A program made the position numbers and the translations under genes. Below are positions 1 to 11,766 of a stretch of DNA of 64,000 nucleotides, in pieces (within the stretch, counting starts at the first letter, position 1; each line of letters starts with the position of its first letter). The notes beneath the pieces were generated by a model. That model was not told the origin of the DNA, did no database searches, and worked only from the letters and a program-made list of their open reading frames with translations. The DNA is from Allium sativum (taxonomy: Eukaryota; Streptophyta; Magnoliopsida; Asparagales; Amaryllidaceae): assembly GCA_030737875.1 (NCBI GenBank), contig CM060915.1:632278786-632342785 (forward strand). The letters are read 5' to 3'.

Positions 1-606
1 GCGTAGTAATTATCCTATAGTGGTTTGGTACGCCTTTAACGTTATCTTTTTTCATCTTATTTCCTTTGTTTACTCTGTCATACCCATTTGTTCGCAGTCA
101 TTTCCTTATTTTCTAGCTTATGCCTTATCCTAGTTACTTAATGATTATATTGTTTAAGTTATTGCACTCGCCAGACTTTATGTATGACCACCTTTATTTC
201 CACCTCTTTTCTTCCTTTTCCCCCCCCCCCCAGGTGCTCAGGGTGGGACTAGTACTAGTGGAGCTTGATTTGGACAGTTTTATCTCTTTCTTTGGAAGTT
301 GCTTTGATCGCTGAAGTAAAAGTTCAGCCTATCTTATTTATGGCTATTTTATGTTGGGGTTATGTCTTCCATTTTATGTACTCTGATTTAATCAAGATGG
401 ATATTATGTACTTGACTCTAGTCTTTGGGTTTTTGATGATGTAATCAAACTTATTTGTTTACCACTGCAATGAATGAAGTTTTAAATTTTTAAGTATAGT
501 TTTATATCTGTCTTGTTGTTAAGTTTCTGTTTTATACACACTTAAAACGCTCCATATAAGTTAATGTATTCCCTTTGTAAGTGACATTAATGAACGTGGG
601 GTGTCA
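1..606 (+). repeat. 3' end of an LTR (J), cut by the window start
   Basis: The last 606 bp match the end of the solo LTR at 55545-58828 in order. Shared blocks are a pyrimidine stretch with a C run followed by CAGGTGCTCAGGG (about 221-244), a T-rich stretch with 'atatctgtcttgt', and the terminus 'attccctttgtaagtgac...gtggggtgtca'. The LTR appears to end at 606 and is not followed by a primer-binding site, so it is a solo LTR or a 3' LTR. A 64-codon ORF at 120-314 spans the C run and is not a gene. The 5' end lies outside the window. Confidence 0.7.
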
Positions 607-702
607 GAGAAATCGTGAACTTTATTCCAACAGCTGTTCCAACGTCTTCTAACGGTCGCCAATGGTTAATAGCTGTTGGAATAGCCATATTTTCTTGTAG
701 TG
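607..702 (-). mobile_element. CACTA (En/Spm)-type transposon terminus
   Basis: Read on the minus strand, the segment starting at 702 begins CACTACAAGAAAAT, the canonical terminal inverted repeat of plant CACTA DNA transposons. It is followed by subterminal 'ggctattccaacagct', which reappears inverted at about 627-645. No transposase is visible. The rest of the element would lie left of the LTR ending at 606, which may have inserted into it. The opposite terminus is not in the window. Confidence 0.6.
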
Positions 703-1116
703 AAACTACCTATGCTAAAATTTATCATATATCATGTATATAATAATATAAACTTTTTCTAATTTCCAGGCTTCTAGAAGCATAGTTATATTTGTTATCA
801 ACTATGTCAAAGATTTTATCTAAGCACATAATATATATATTTAATATTTATAGCAACAACTTGTACAAAAAATGGTGTACATACTTATATAGCTAAACAT
901 AACAGGCTTACTAAAGTCCATTCCCTACTTTTTTTAACGCACACAGCTACTTTCTTGAAAATCGAAAAGGGATTGCACTAATATGGAACTTTAATTCACA
1001 AATAAATAAGAAAGAAAAAGAAATAAAAGAAGCAAGGATACCAAACAAAGTGGAATGCATGAACCCAAAAGCAACAAATTGGTAAATCACCAAAAACACA
1101 AAGTATGGCCGCAATG
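703..1116. other. AT-rich spacer, nothing recognised
   Basis: About 410 bp of AT-rich DNA between the CACTA-type end and solo LTR A. No ORF, RNA gene or repeat was recognised. The last five bases (CAATG) form one side of a possible degenerate target-site duplication. Confidence 0.5.
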
Positions 1117-1837
1117 TGTAATGACCCGTATTTTTAACGGTATTATAAATTATTTATTTAATTATTTAAATAATGGTTTGGTAATTTAAAATGAACAAAA
1201 TTAAATAATATTGAATATTTAATTAATATAAATAATAGAATAATATATTTAATTTAAGAAATAGCCGGAAATAGTGGAATTCACAATATTGTGTGAATTG
1301 GATCATTTATAATATATAATTAAGTTTAGAGTTGAATTATATTAGCGAATATATTATCTAAATGAAGTTTGAACGTATGATTATATTATAATTATAATCG
1401 AGCTCGAAATGGCGCAGTAGTTCCTAATTTGGCGATTCGAACTTTAAACGAATATACAGAATCCGTTTTAAGCCGGATTTCTGTGAAACAAGAAACGTTC
1501 GGAGCTGGTGAAGTATATTTTTCTAATGGAAGAGAAAAATCGGGATTTTGTCTTGTAGATTTTGATTTATGATCAAATCAAATTTTCGAAAAGTCGCTAT
1601 GGAATTCCTTTATAATTTATAACGATTTATTTATATTATAAATGGATTTTTCAATATAAATTGAATACTGCTTTAATTCGGATGTGAAATGTCGAGTTAT
1701 AAATTCAGATAGGAATATGTTGGAACTGTATGATATTCTATTGTGAATATATACGATAATAATTATTTATTTATATTTAATTATTTTTAATTATATTAAT
1801 ATTTAAATGGGTTTATTTAGAGCTTTAAAAATAGACA

Positions 1838-2110
1838 GTTTTGCAAACGAGCTCCGTTTTCGATGAAACTAATTTTGTTGGATCCAGAATATTAAATTAT
1901 TGCTAGATTTCAATCTTCATGATTTTTAGAGTCAGTATGTGGCCGTACGGGATTTTAATCTGAAAACAGTCAATAATTTGACTTTAAAAATATGCTATGT
2001 GAGTAAACGGATTCGGAATTCGACAAAATAAGTTTTGTTGGGTCCGTAATGTCAAACTGTAGTTGCGTGTCCAATTTCATTGAATTTGGGTAATGTATCT
2101 GATGTACAAG
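1838..2110 (+). repeat. Diverged tandem doublet in the U3 part of LTR A
   Basis: Two successive diverged copies of a block built on 'aaacga...tccg...gaaactaattttgttgg(a/g)tcc', followed by 'gtcaaa' and 'atgtgg/gtgag'. The same doublet sits upstream of the likely promoter in LTR B (9385-9700) and LTR C (24690-24985). Confidence 0.55.
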
Positions 2111-2184
2111 TTTTTAAACAACAAATACATATAACGGTTGATTAAAACAGAATATATTAATCGATAAAATATATTAAAAACTAT

Positions 2185-2193
2185 CTATAAATA
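2185..2193 (+). promoter_or_regulatory. Candidate TATA box of LTR A
   Basis: CTATAAATA lies about 1.07 kb into the LTR and is followed by a pyrimidine-rich stretch ('cactctttctaacc'), the usual layout of a plant LTR promoter. The call rests on sequence and position only. Confidence 0.4.
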
Positions 2194-3694
2194 ACAGTAT
2201 CACTCTTTCTAACCTAGAATTTATTCCTGTGGTCAAGTTCTTCCTTGCCGCCAAATCTATTTCTTTTTACAGCAAAATTTGAAGCTTCTAAATTCTCAAA
2301 CAATACATATGAAAATCATAAAATCTCCAATATGTATAGTTGGAATCGCCAAGTGTTTTTCTTCAACCTGATATTGTTCTTATCGAACTCGACATGGGTT
2401 TTATTCATACAATATGTATAGTGAGATTCGAGTTGAGTTTTGAGTTTGTGAGTGGATTTAGCATTTGGTTTGAATTTTGGGGATTTTACTAAAATATAAA
2501 GTGTTGTGGCTTCCTATACTTGAGTGAAAACTGAAAAACGACGGAAGTCATTGATGGTGCACTAGATGGAAACTTTTGGTATGGTGAGGTGCAGATTTAG
2601 ACGAGGTGTATTTCGGTGATGTACGTTGGCAAGATTTTGTGGGGTACGGTGGTGGAAAGTGTCGGAGCTTCCTGTATGGCGTGCGCAGGAGTGTAGAGCG
2701 GCTAACCTTCGAAGGGTTTAAGTTAGGGAGGAGATGGAAGAGAGTGGGATGATGGAGGGATTAGTAAAATCCATTTGTTTTTTAGTTGAGGGTTGAAGGA
2801 GGAATGGTCGGGGAATACACGCGAAAATGTCCTGGTTGAAATCCTGGAGTGAGGAGGAAGCGGGATTCCTTAGTTGGGGAAGAAGACTATGTGACGTGGA
2901 GCGATGAACCATTTGGGCCGAGGTATAAGATTGAAGCCCAATTACTTTTTTTAAAATTTAAGTTTTAAAATTAAAACACCGTACAACTTGTAATTTCAAT
3001 ATTTAACTCATACTGTATCAGAATTTCAAAATGTCAGATCCATTGGGATCGTATGGACGAGGGCTACAAAATGGAACTGACTGGGAGTGAATTGGAGCTC
3101 TTTACAATTTATAGTGAAATAAATTGTCTGTTTGAATCAACCAACAATTATCGTTATTTAACGATGATCGTCCAACATGAGTAAATCTCACTAACTCTAC
3201 CAAATTATATTTTTATAACGTATTTTTAGAATTGATAAATGATGGTCGATTGCTGCGTATTGTTGTTGGGTTGAATTACTGATTTATTGGTTAAAATTAT
3301 AGATAACGATATATATTGTTAACCAAATATTGATCCTGTTTATCAGAATATTTCATATTGAAATAGAATTCATGTTAATTATATTGTTTAACATCTGTGG
3401 ATGTAGGGAAATAGGTCGGAGGGATCCAACTAGATTTCTCAATATTTATAATACTGTTTGTTTTCATATATTGTGATATATGATGTGATATATAATCTAT
3501 GATTGATTATGATGACACTGGTCATGTTATTTGGTATTTTAAACACCATATGAAATACTGGAATGTAAAAAGAAAATTTTCAAAGTGAATATTGAAAATG
3601 AAATGTTTATATATGAAATAAATTGGGTATTATAAGAGGTAATATTTGGGAAACAAATATTGGAAATTATAATTAAGGGAATATTTGGGAAATG

Positions 3695-3822
3695 AATAGA
3701 ATTATATAAAAGGATTCATATAAAATAAATAGAATTATATAAAAGGATTTATATAAAATAAATAGAATTTTATAAAAGGATTTATATAGAATAAATAAAT
3801 TATATAAAAGGAATTATAAATG
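3695..3822 (+). repeat. 33-bp tandem repeat, about 4 copies
   Basis: A unit starting AATAGAATTATATAAAAGGA repeats at 3695, 3728 and 3761 and then in degenerate form at about 3791. It lies inside LTR A. Confidence 0.8.
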
Positions 3823-5811
3823 AGATTTAAGTGTTAGAAATAAAAAAGAGATTTGTTTGAATAATTCTACAAATAAAAATATAAATAAATTTGGGTTTGA
3901 GATATTGTTTTTAAATACGAAATCAAACTGTTTTGATTATCTATATAAATGTTATTCACATTCTATGTGAAAAATTAGACAAAAGTAAATATTTTACAAA
4001 TAAATTGTTATAAAGGAATTTAAATGGAATTACTGAAATTAGAAATTGATTGAAAATTAGTTGAGTCGAATGGCTTTTTAGGTAACGATCTGATGTTGGT
4101 TTCGGCCTTTGGGGTTTATACTTGGGAAGTTGTTCTCTTACTAGTTTACAGTTAGAGACTAATAGAGGTGGGAAGATATTGATGTGTGAATCAGAAATGG
4201 AAATTTTTTCCAAAGTTAATAACGTATATTTTATAATTTTAGAAAATAAGGAATTTATGAATATATGGAAACGATAAATGGGAAATTGGGAAATGAAATG
4301 ATGATTGATCGGTAAGATTTCCATTTGGGAATATGACCGTTGTTGTACACATGTTTTCCTTTGATAGTTAAATCACCGACTATCAAAGATTTTGACCATT
4401 TCTGTTGTCAATACAAAGAGACCGGGATCAATTATATTATCTGAAAACCACTCCATATGGCATTAGCGTTGTGAATCAAATATGATGAAGATAATTGAAG
4501 ACGGATTTATGTAAGGGCTGTTCAGGAAATCCTAGGTAGAAACTGCCTAAGATGGATTTATAGAATAATACCTTCGGTCTGTCCAGTCCCTGGATGACTT
4601 GTATGGAAGAATACTTGACAGAGTATATTTAATAGACCGCGTAAGTTGATCTCTTCAAACGTATTTACGTTTGGTGGTGGAGGAATTCGTTTCTCTTAGC
4701 TGTACACCCGTGGTATTTTTGGGGAAAACAATTAGTGATTGGACGGGTATGACGATGTGACATTCAAAGTAAATAAAAGTGTGATCTATATGTATGGCCT
4801 CTAGCCTCACAACCGAGAAATGGTATAAAATCGGGTAGGTCGCATGGCCAAGTGGTTAGTTGCCAATTAGGGTGTATTGTCACCTGATCTAGAGAATTCC
4901 ATTTACTTCTATAATCTATTTTGATATTGTCCTTTTTGGGAAACGGTTGCTAAACCAATCGTTGGTGATAATACATTTGGTACACTTAAGCGAAATGAGT
5001 GACCAGTCATGTTTAGCCTGGGTTACAAGATGTTCTTGTTGAACCCGGTGTATTCCACTCTAGAGATACACTGTCGGAGGGTGGTCTCCTACCTTGCCAG
5101 TTGGAATCATTACCCAATAAGCACCCGTGGTTTTTGATTATATATTATGTATGTGGAACGTGAGATGAAAGCGTTCTGCTAGATGATTATTATGTTGTGG
5201 TTGATAGACATTATTATAATATCAAATGAGTTTGATATAAAGATTATCTTTCCTTTCAAAAGGTTTTTGAATGCTGGACCAAGTGTTTTAGATTCTCATA
5301 AGAGGAAAAACCCGTCCCGTTATACGGAGTGGTCTTATGAGATATTGTTTAATTACTCAAACTGTTTTAAATGGTTTTACTCATACCAGTCCCATGACTG
5401 ACCCGGAGTTTATTTTGTTTTGTTTTCCCTAAACTCTTGGGTGCCCAAATTTGTACTGGCAGTCAAGTAGTCAGGATTTTACAGATATACTGAGAGCTTG
5501 GAGCAGGAGGCTTCAGGATTATATAGCAATTATTTATTTCTGCTGTGTTGTACTCCGATAAATGTTCTTGTATATATATACTGGTTTTGTTTCAAACTTA
5601 TGTTATATTTTATTCGTTCCGCTGTGAGATTCATGTTTCTCTGATTCTGTTGTTGTGATCTTCTTCTTCTTCTATTCTAATTTCTGTCTTATCTGTTCTC
5701 ACCCTCTAACTTCTTTCTGTTAACTATCCGGTATTTCCGATGCTTGGATTGTCGACATTGAGTTTATATCGATAACCAAGGTCGCAAGTTACCCCAGGTC
5801 GTTACACATTG

Positions 5812-6487
5812 CTTAAAATTAATGAACGGGTCAACTATCATATTAGCTTTTAACTGATGTTAAATACTTGAAATTAAATTAATCGTGAGGCGAAACTCGC
5901 CTTATGGCTGAGTTAGGTTAGGTCGTGAGTTTTTAAATCCACTAATGTCACAGTTCTCACTCCAAAATATTGCTGCATGGCTTGTTTCGTTCACTTGCTT
6001 CTAACTTGGGTTGGCTGAAAAGTTGAAGAGGACAAATGATATGCAGGCACCATGGTAATGATGGACAGTAAAATAAAATAAGGAGGAGTTTAAACTTTAA
6101 ATTTTAAAATTTAAACAGAACGTGGCATTTTAACCGATTAAAAATATATGGCAAACCTTAAATGCAAATACACTTTAGAAATAAAATAAAGGCAATGCTT
6201 ACTCAAAGTGAAATGATGAAAGGTTCTATTTGTTGAGAATATGGGTACAAAGTGGATCAAATGGTTGGTTTGGGGCATGGAAACAGGATTACTTCAAAGA
6301 AGAAGGAAACACGAATAATTTGAACGTGTTATGTAAAGTTATTATTACTATTGAAAACGTGGCTTTTGTAGTATAGTTGGAAATATGTAACCACATGCAT
6401 ATATCTTAAGTGGGAGCGCATGCACGATTTGTGCTTTGCTTTTGTTTTTTTTCCAATACCTTCTCGTTTTTGATCGTTCGATTTCCA
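5812..6487. other. Spacer, possibly including part of element D's left LTR
   Basis: About 680 bp to the right of solo LTR A. No gene or RNA is recognised. The left boundary of the LTR that ends at 7277 could not be placed and may lie here. TGTAACCGTTACA at 6488-6500 is a possible but unproven terminus. Confidence 0.35.
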
Positions 6488-7277
6488 TGTAACCGTTACA
6501 GATCAGCATTACAGGCCCAAAATAGAAAAAAAAATGGCAAACCCAAATAAAGACACATCGGACTCAAATGGCTCCGTTTCGAAAATGAACTGCACAAGCT
6601 ATTTCGTAATTTCATGGCATACGGAGCACCGAAAATGATAAATAAATATATTACGCAACTGTACATAGTTTGCAGTGTCATGACGCTCTTATTAAAAAGC
6701 GTTACGGACCCCCTTTTCTACAAAATGATATATGGACATGCATACGGTGGTCTGCATGTCCAAATTTCGCAAAACGAAAAATGACATTTTCTTTAGAATA
6801 TAGTCTAGCAATTTTAGTTCAAGTTCGCTCAAGTTCCGACAACATATAACTAGTAGCAATTATTAATTACTTAATTAAATAAAAGCGAACGGTACAAACT
6901 TGCGTATTTTTCTACGAAATGAATTCCTGTGCTATGTTTAATTAGACGCATCTCAAATATAAATTTTTTGGATTTTTTATTTATATTATTATTTTAGTTA
7001 TATTGTTTGTCGCTACCGCAAATAATCGTAAAAACCATTTCAAACGGAGTAATTAAACTTTAACGTTTTCAATATAAAATTGTTTAAATCACTTCTAAAT
7101 GAAAATAATAAATTTTAAGGATCAAAGTTTCATTATAAATAAATTTCATATTTTTATTTCTAAATAAGTACATTTTAAACTAAATTTATCGTTTAATTCT
7201 TACTATAAACCATTTTAGATTCAATAATTAAATTAAATTTCAATAACTTAAATGGTCGAAATATAGGGGATATTACA
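6488..7277 (-). repeat. 3' LTR of element D (left boundary uncertain)
   Basis: On the minus strand an LTR begins at 7277 (TGTAATATCCCC), directly after the polypurine tract, and runs leftward. The first 60 bp resemble the start of LTR I (minus strand from 62249) only loosely. The left limit given is a guess at a TGTAAC terminus. The 61-codon minus ORF at 6496-6681 has no recognisable domain. Confidence 0.5.
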
Positions 7278-7292
7278 ATCTCCCCCACTCAA
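7278..7292 (-). other. Polypurine tract of element D
   Basis: On the minus strand the sequence reads GAGTGGGGGAGAT and then the LTR start TGTAAT. This is the plus-strand priming site for reverse transcription. It is preceded (minus sense) by 'ccttttttaggacgaaat', a 3' terminal block that also occurs in elements C and I. Confidence 0.85.
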
Positions 7293-7974
7293 AAAATTTC
7301 GTCCTAAAAAAGGAACGAGATAAGGAACTAGTAATTAAACGATACATCATTCATACGCATATCAACTTTGATAGTTTGTTGAAATAGAAAATTTTGCTTC
7401 CAACTAACACTGTTAACCCGATCACTCTAGTATAAACTTCTGATTCGACTTCTTGATTAGAAACTTCAATTCTCCTTACATAGCAATAAACTATGATAGA
7501 AAATTTTAGATTCACATCGAAAAATCTAGTCAGTGTCTGTCATCGAGGATCGAGCAAACAATTCTATTTAGAATCCACATTGTATATTCAAACTAAATCA
7601 AAACTATTATGCGAATAGAACGATTTATGTTCAACTACATATTCATTCCATTAGCTCATTTCATTTCCGGAGAAGAAAATTAGTATTTTGATTTATTTCA
7701 AAGTTGAACTTGCAAAACATTTGAAAATCTCTTTCTTAGTTTATTATGTTGAAGTGATACAATGTTAAATTTTCAAGTTATTAATTTGTTATTTAACATC
7801 AAAATACTTTTATAACTCGAAGGCTTAACAAGTTTATTTTTGTTCTTAAAATTTTTAGACATACGTTGATCAGATGCACGACTAATTTTTTTTCCAGGTA
7901 ATCAATATTTTTGTTTCAACTTCCAGTGAAAATACTTAAAACTTTTATAAATAGATACAAATAATACTTCACTT

Positions 7975-8170
7975 CCCCCATGGATCGTAAACAAGCAGAG
8001 ATTACGCTACAATCCCAGTAGAATCGCTTGTGCCCGTAGGTATCACACCCCATCGAATTTTTGCCATGGTTGTTGCCATAGATCGCAGTTACGTGGCGGT
8101 TGTGCCACTATCCCAGTGAATCGCTTGTAACTGTAGGCCTCCCGCACCTCAAATTACGCTATGAAAATAT
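7975..8170 (-). repeat. Tandem repeat of about 100 bp, 2 copies, in D
   Basis: Two diverged copies carry 'gcggttgtgccactatccca' and 'aatcgcttgta/gc', spaced about 100 bp apart. Element I carries three copies at 62940-63205. Confidence 0.7.
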
Positions 8171-8204
8171 CAAGTAAGTATAGTAAATCAAAGTGACCCC
8201 ACTG

Positions 8205-8375
8205 AGTGAGATTCTAGTACGTGTTTCTACCGAGTAGGACCCCGATTTCCGATGGACACTCCCTTCAGGTGGAGTTCCAACGTAGCCCCTACCGAGTAAG
8301 TTTGCGATTTCCGATGGACACCCCGTGCAGAGTTCTAATGCAACCCTGTCGAGTAGGACCGCGATTTTCGATAAA
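8205..8375 (-). repeat. Tandem repeat of about 60 bp, 3 copies, in D
   Basis: Three diverged copies centre on 'gagtaggaccccgatttccg' followed by 'atggacac', at about 8230, 8292 and 8350. Element I has two copies at about 63276-63360. Confidence 0.7.
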
Positions 8376-9384
8376 AAGTACTTTCCATATCTTCTTCTTC
8401 AAAACAAATAATACTACATATTGTATTTTTTTATTTCGTACCTCGCATATATCGTGCTTATATAAAATTCCATTTTCATAAGTTTTTCTTCCTTTCCAAT
8501 TGGAATTCATTCAAATTAGTAAAATCAAATTCACTACATACTTATATAAGTTCCAAATTTATATAAGAATCAAATTGTTCTACATCGAATCTTTGTCAAA
8601 TTCAAAGATTTTAATAGTCAAAGCTTTTAAAACTATTTCATTTCCACATTTATATAGATATAAGATTATCAATTTCCAAACTCTAACATTTTAGAGTTTA
8701 TCGTTTCGATTTGTTTCATGTTCGAATAACATTCGTTCTTGATATTTTCAAATATCTCTCAGAAATCATTTTCCATATAATTCAAAATGTAAATTTCAAC
8801 ATAACTCGTATGAATTCCATTTTATCATGTCGCAATTTTGAATTCGACGTATTTACATAATTATCTGTAAGATTTCTCAATTCCATGAAGTAAATTTCAT
8901 TTATAAATGCTACTCTCATATCTTCATTTTAATAACATACAAACTATATATATAGTACTTCATTTCACGTTTCGCATACATCGCATGTAACAACCCGGAA
9001 TTTCCGAACCAATTTAAAATTTTATTTTCCCTATTTTAATAGGTTTTGAATATTTAAAATAATTTATTTTAAATAAAAATGACTAAAAACTTATTTAAAT
9101 CAAATTTAGAACATATAAATTTATTTTAATTATAAAATGAGCCTGAAATAGTGCGATAATTTGAAAATTCAATTTTAAACTTTGAATGAATGTACAAGAT
9201 TCAAAATAAATCGGATTTCAGTAAAACAAGAAACTTGGAATATTTTGAACGGTAATTTTCTAACGAATGTAAGAAATTGAGATTTCATTGTTTAAATTGA
9301 AAGTTATGTCCAGTTTCAAATTTAGGATAGTTGCTATGGAATTTATATATACTTTAATATTATATATAGCCCTTATAAATAGCT

Positions 9385-9700
9385 ATTTTGCAAACGACCT
9401 CCGTTTTCGACTCCGTTTTTGACTTCGTTTTCGATTAAACTAATTTTGTTCGATCCATAATGTCAAATTATTGTCAGGTTCAAAATTTAATGATTTTTGG
9501 AATTAATATGTGAGCGTGGTGAATTTAAATGTGCTTTATAATTTCAGTTTGAATTTAATCAACTGGAAAAAGGCCATTTCTCAAACGACCTCCAAATTTG
9601 ACGAAATTAGTTTTGTGAGGACCTACCGTCAAAACATAGCTAGATATAATTTTTATGTAATTTTAGGAGTTAGTATGTGGCCTCGGTAAATTAAAATATA
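9385..9700 (+). repeat. U3 tandem doublet in LTR B
   Basis: Two diverged copies: 'tttgcaaacgacctccg' to 'atgtgagcgtgg' (from 9390), and 'ttctcaaacgacctcc' to 'agtatgtggcctcgg' (from 9572). They match those in LTRs A and C. Confidence 0.6.
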
Positions 9701-9890
9701 CGTTTAAAATTAAATATATTGATTTATAATTTAATTAAAGAAAACTGATCGAAACAGTTGAATTGGCTGATGAAACATATCCCATTGTATTCGAAATGAG
9801 GGTAATTAGCTAGAAACGACCCTCGTTGGGTTTGGTTTCAGAGTTCAGATCGATAAACTAGTATTTGTCGAATTAAAATAATATTATAAA

Positions 9891-9904
9891 ATATATATAA
9901 AAGG
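9891..9904 (+). promoter_or_regulatory. Candidate TATA box of LTR B
   Basis: ATATATATAAAAGG lies about 0.9 kb from the LTR start, after the U3 doublet and at the position matching the TATA of LTR A. Sequence-only call. Confidence 0.4.
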
Positions 9905-11766
9905 ATTTCTAAACGCTAATAATTGGTCAAAAGCATTACATGCGGTCAAACCAAGAGCAGCCGCCTTCAGCTCCAATCAATGGCCGAAATGCTCTCCTTT
10001 TCTTCCCCAATTATCTTCCAATCCAAGCAATAATATCAAGAACCTATAAGGGATAATTTAAAGAGCATCTCTAGCTCTTTATTGTCAACGGCTGCAATCG
10101 AATTTAGTTGAAGGGTTTGAGGGATTTTTGGGTTCGAAGTGCTATTATTTGGTGCGGTTTTTGACACACCTGGGGAGGCCGAGCACGGTGCAGGGGCAGG
10201 CAAAGGGACGTTGGACGATGGGCGACGTCGTGGTTGCTTCCGATCGAAGTACAGTGGCACGAGGATGCATGCGATGGAGGTCAAAGCAATGTCGAGATTG
10301 GTTTACGGGGTATAGGGAACACGATGATGAAGGAGGGTGGATTAGGGAAAAGTAATTAGCTCTTAATTATTTTTGATTAATTTTTGTTTATGTAATTAAT
10401 CTTTACAATGCCGTAACTTATTCAAACAGTGACGAAATCGAATGATTCAAATTTCGTTGGAATCGTGAAATTGAGCACTACAACATGGAACTGACCAAAA
10501 CTGAAATGGAGCAAGTTGGATTTTAAGCTAAATTAAATGGTTGTTTAATCTATTTTAAAAATAGAACTTCAGAAATAATGAATGGTGGAGTGGAAACCAA
10601 TGTGAGAACTCTCTCACTCAAATCATTTTTGTTGTGTTTTTATTTTTGGGGTTCAATACACGAACTCTTCACAAAATATTTGAAATAAAAGCGATGTATG
10701 GATATTAGCGACACTCGCATTTCATACTCCGCGGATGGACATTTCTGGCGTCGTAAATGGCATTTGGTTGTTAAGTATTTATTTATATGGAAGATTTTGT
10801 GATTTGTGTTGTGATTGTGATGATTAACATATTCAAAATAGTGTTAATATTATTGTGGTAGTTGAAATGAGATTATAAATATCCATTTATAATTTAAACA
10901 GTGAAAATTGGTTAAGTAGAAAAATAATTCAAACCGAACCAATGATTTATTTAAATCGACTGTTATTGGTTGGAAACCCCACATGGGTGTTGGGATGATA
11001 TTTGACATGAACTGATCCCAATATTTAGTTGTATGTCAATCGATTGGTTGACAAACTGTTGTGAGCATTATTTCTTTATTTTAATGCTTATAGAGTTATA
11101 AATGCACTCTGGATGAGTTTGAATTTTTAATGATTATTTCTCATTATGTTGAATACCTGCGATGTATGAAATCCACATAACTGAAACTATATGCTAATTG
11201 ATTGAGTCGCATTCCGATTCAGAATATGAACAAATATTTTTAAATAATATTTAGTAGAGAATCAGAATATGATTTTGATGTCCAAATCAATTTCAGAAAA
11301 GGTCGCTATTGATGCAGTTCGGTGGCCGTTATTGGAAACTGACTGTGAAGGCCTTAATAAAATTATTTAAAATATGGAAAAATTATGTAAAATCATAATA
11401 AATGATTTGGAAAGATTTTGGATGGAAAATTCCATATTTGAAAGGATAAAGGATACTTTTATCTTAATGAACTAGTTATTAACTAGAATAATAATCCATT
11501 GTTTTTAAATAAATAAATTGGATTGAAAATGTTTTTAATGTAACCAGAATTTTTCCAATGTCTGAATTGGAATGGATTTGAATGGAAATAATCTTCGGAA
11601 TATTTCGATATTGGATTCCGTGATTATACGAATATTGTTGAGGAATTTGGAAGATATAGATATCGTTATTCCCAATACGATATTTGTTGGTTTCGGAATT
11701 TGATGTTCAATATAAGCCGATATAATTTCTATTTAGAGCCTTGTATTTAATATCAAACAAGATTTT

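Larger units (their letters stand above)
1117..5806 (+). mobile_element. Solo LTR, family A (4690 bp)
   Basis: It begins TGTAATGACCCG and ends GGTCGTTACA, the TG...CA ends of a Ty3/gypsy LTR. The flanks are CAATG and CATTG, which match at 4 of 5 bases, as expected for an older insertion. No primer-binding site or polypurine tract adjoins either end, so this is a lone LTR left by LTR-LTR recombination. Blocks shared with LTRs B and C include 'gatctgatgttggtttcgg' (about 4088) and the end block 'ccagtcccatgactgacc'. The ORFs inside (2718-2912, 3956-4324 and 5183-5401) are AT-rich chance frames. Confidence 0.8.

Noticed and set aside
3956..4324. 122-codon minus-strand ORF in LTR A
   Set aside because: AT-rich, no recognisable domain, and it spans a block conserved as DNA between LTRs in another frame.
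4835..4920. tRNA-like stretch with an A-box-like 'tggccaagtggttag'
   Set aside because: No B box, no cloverleaf and no acceptor stem follow.
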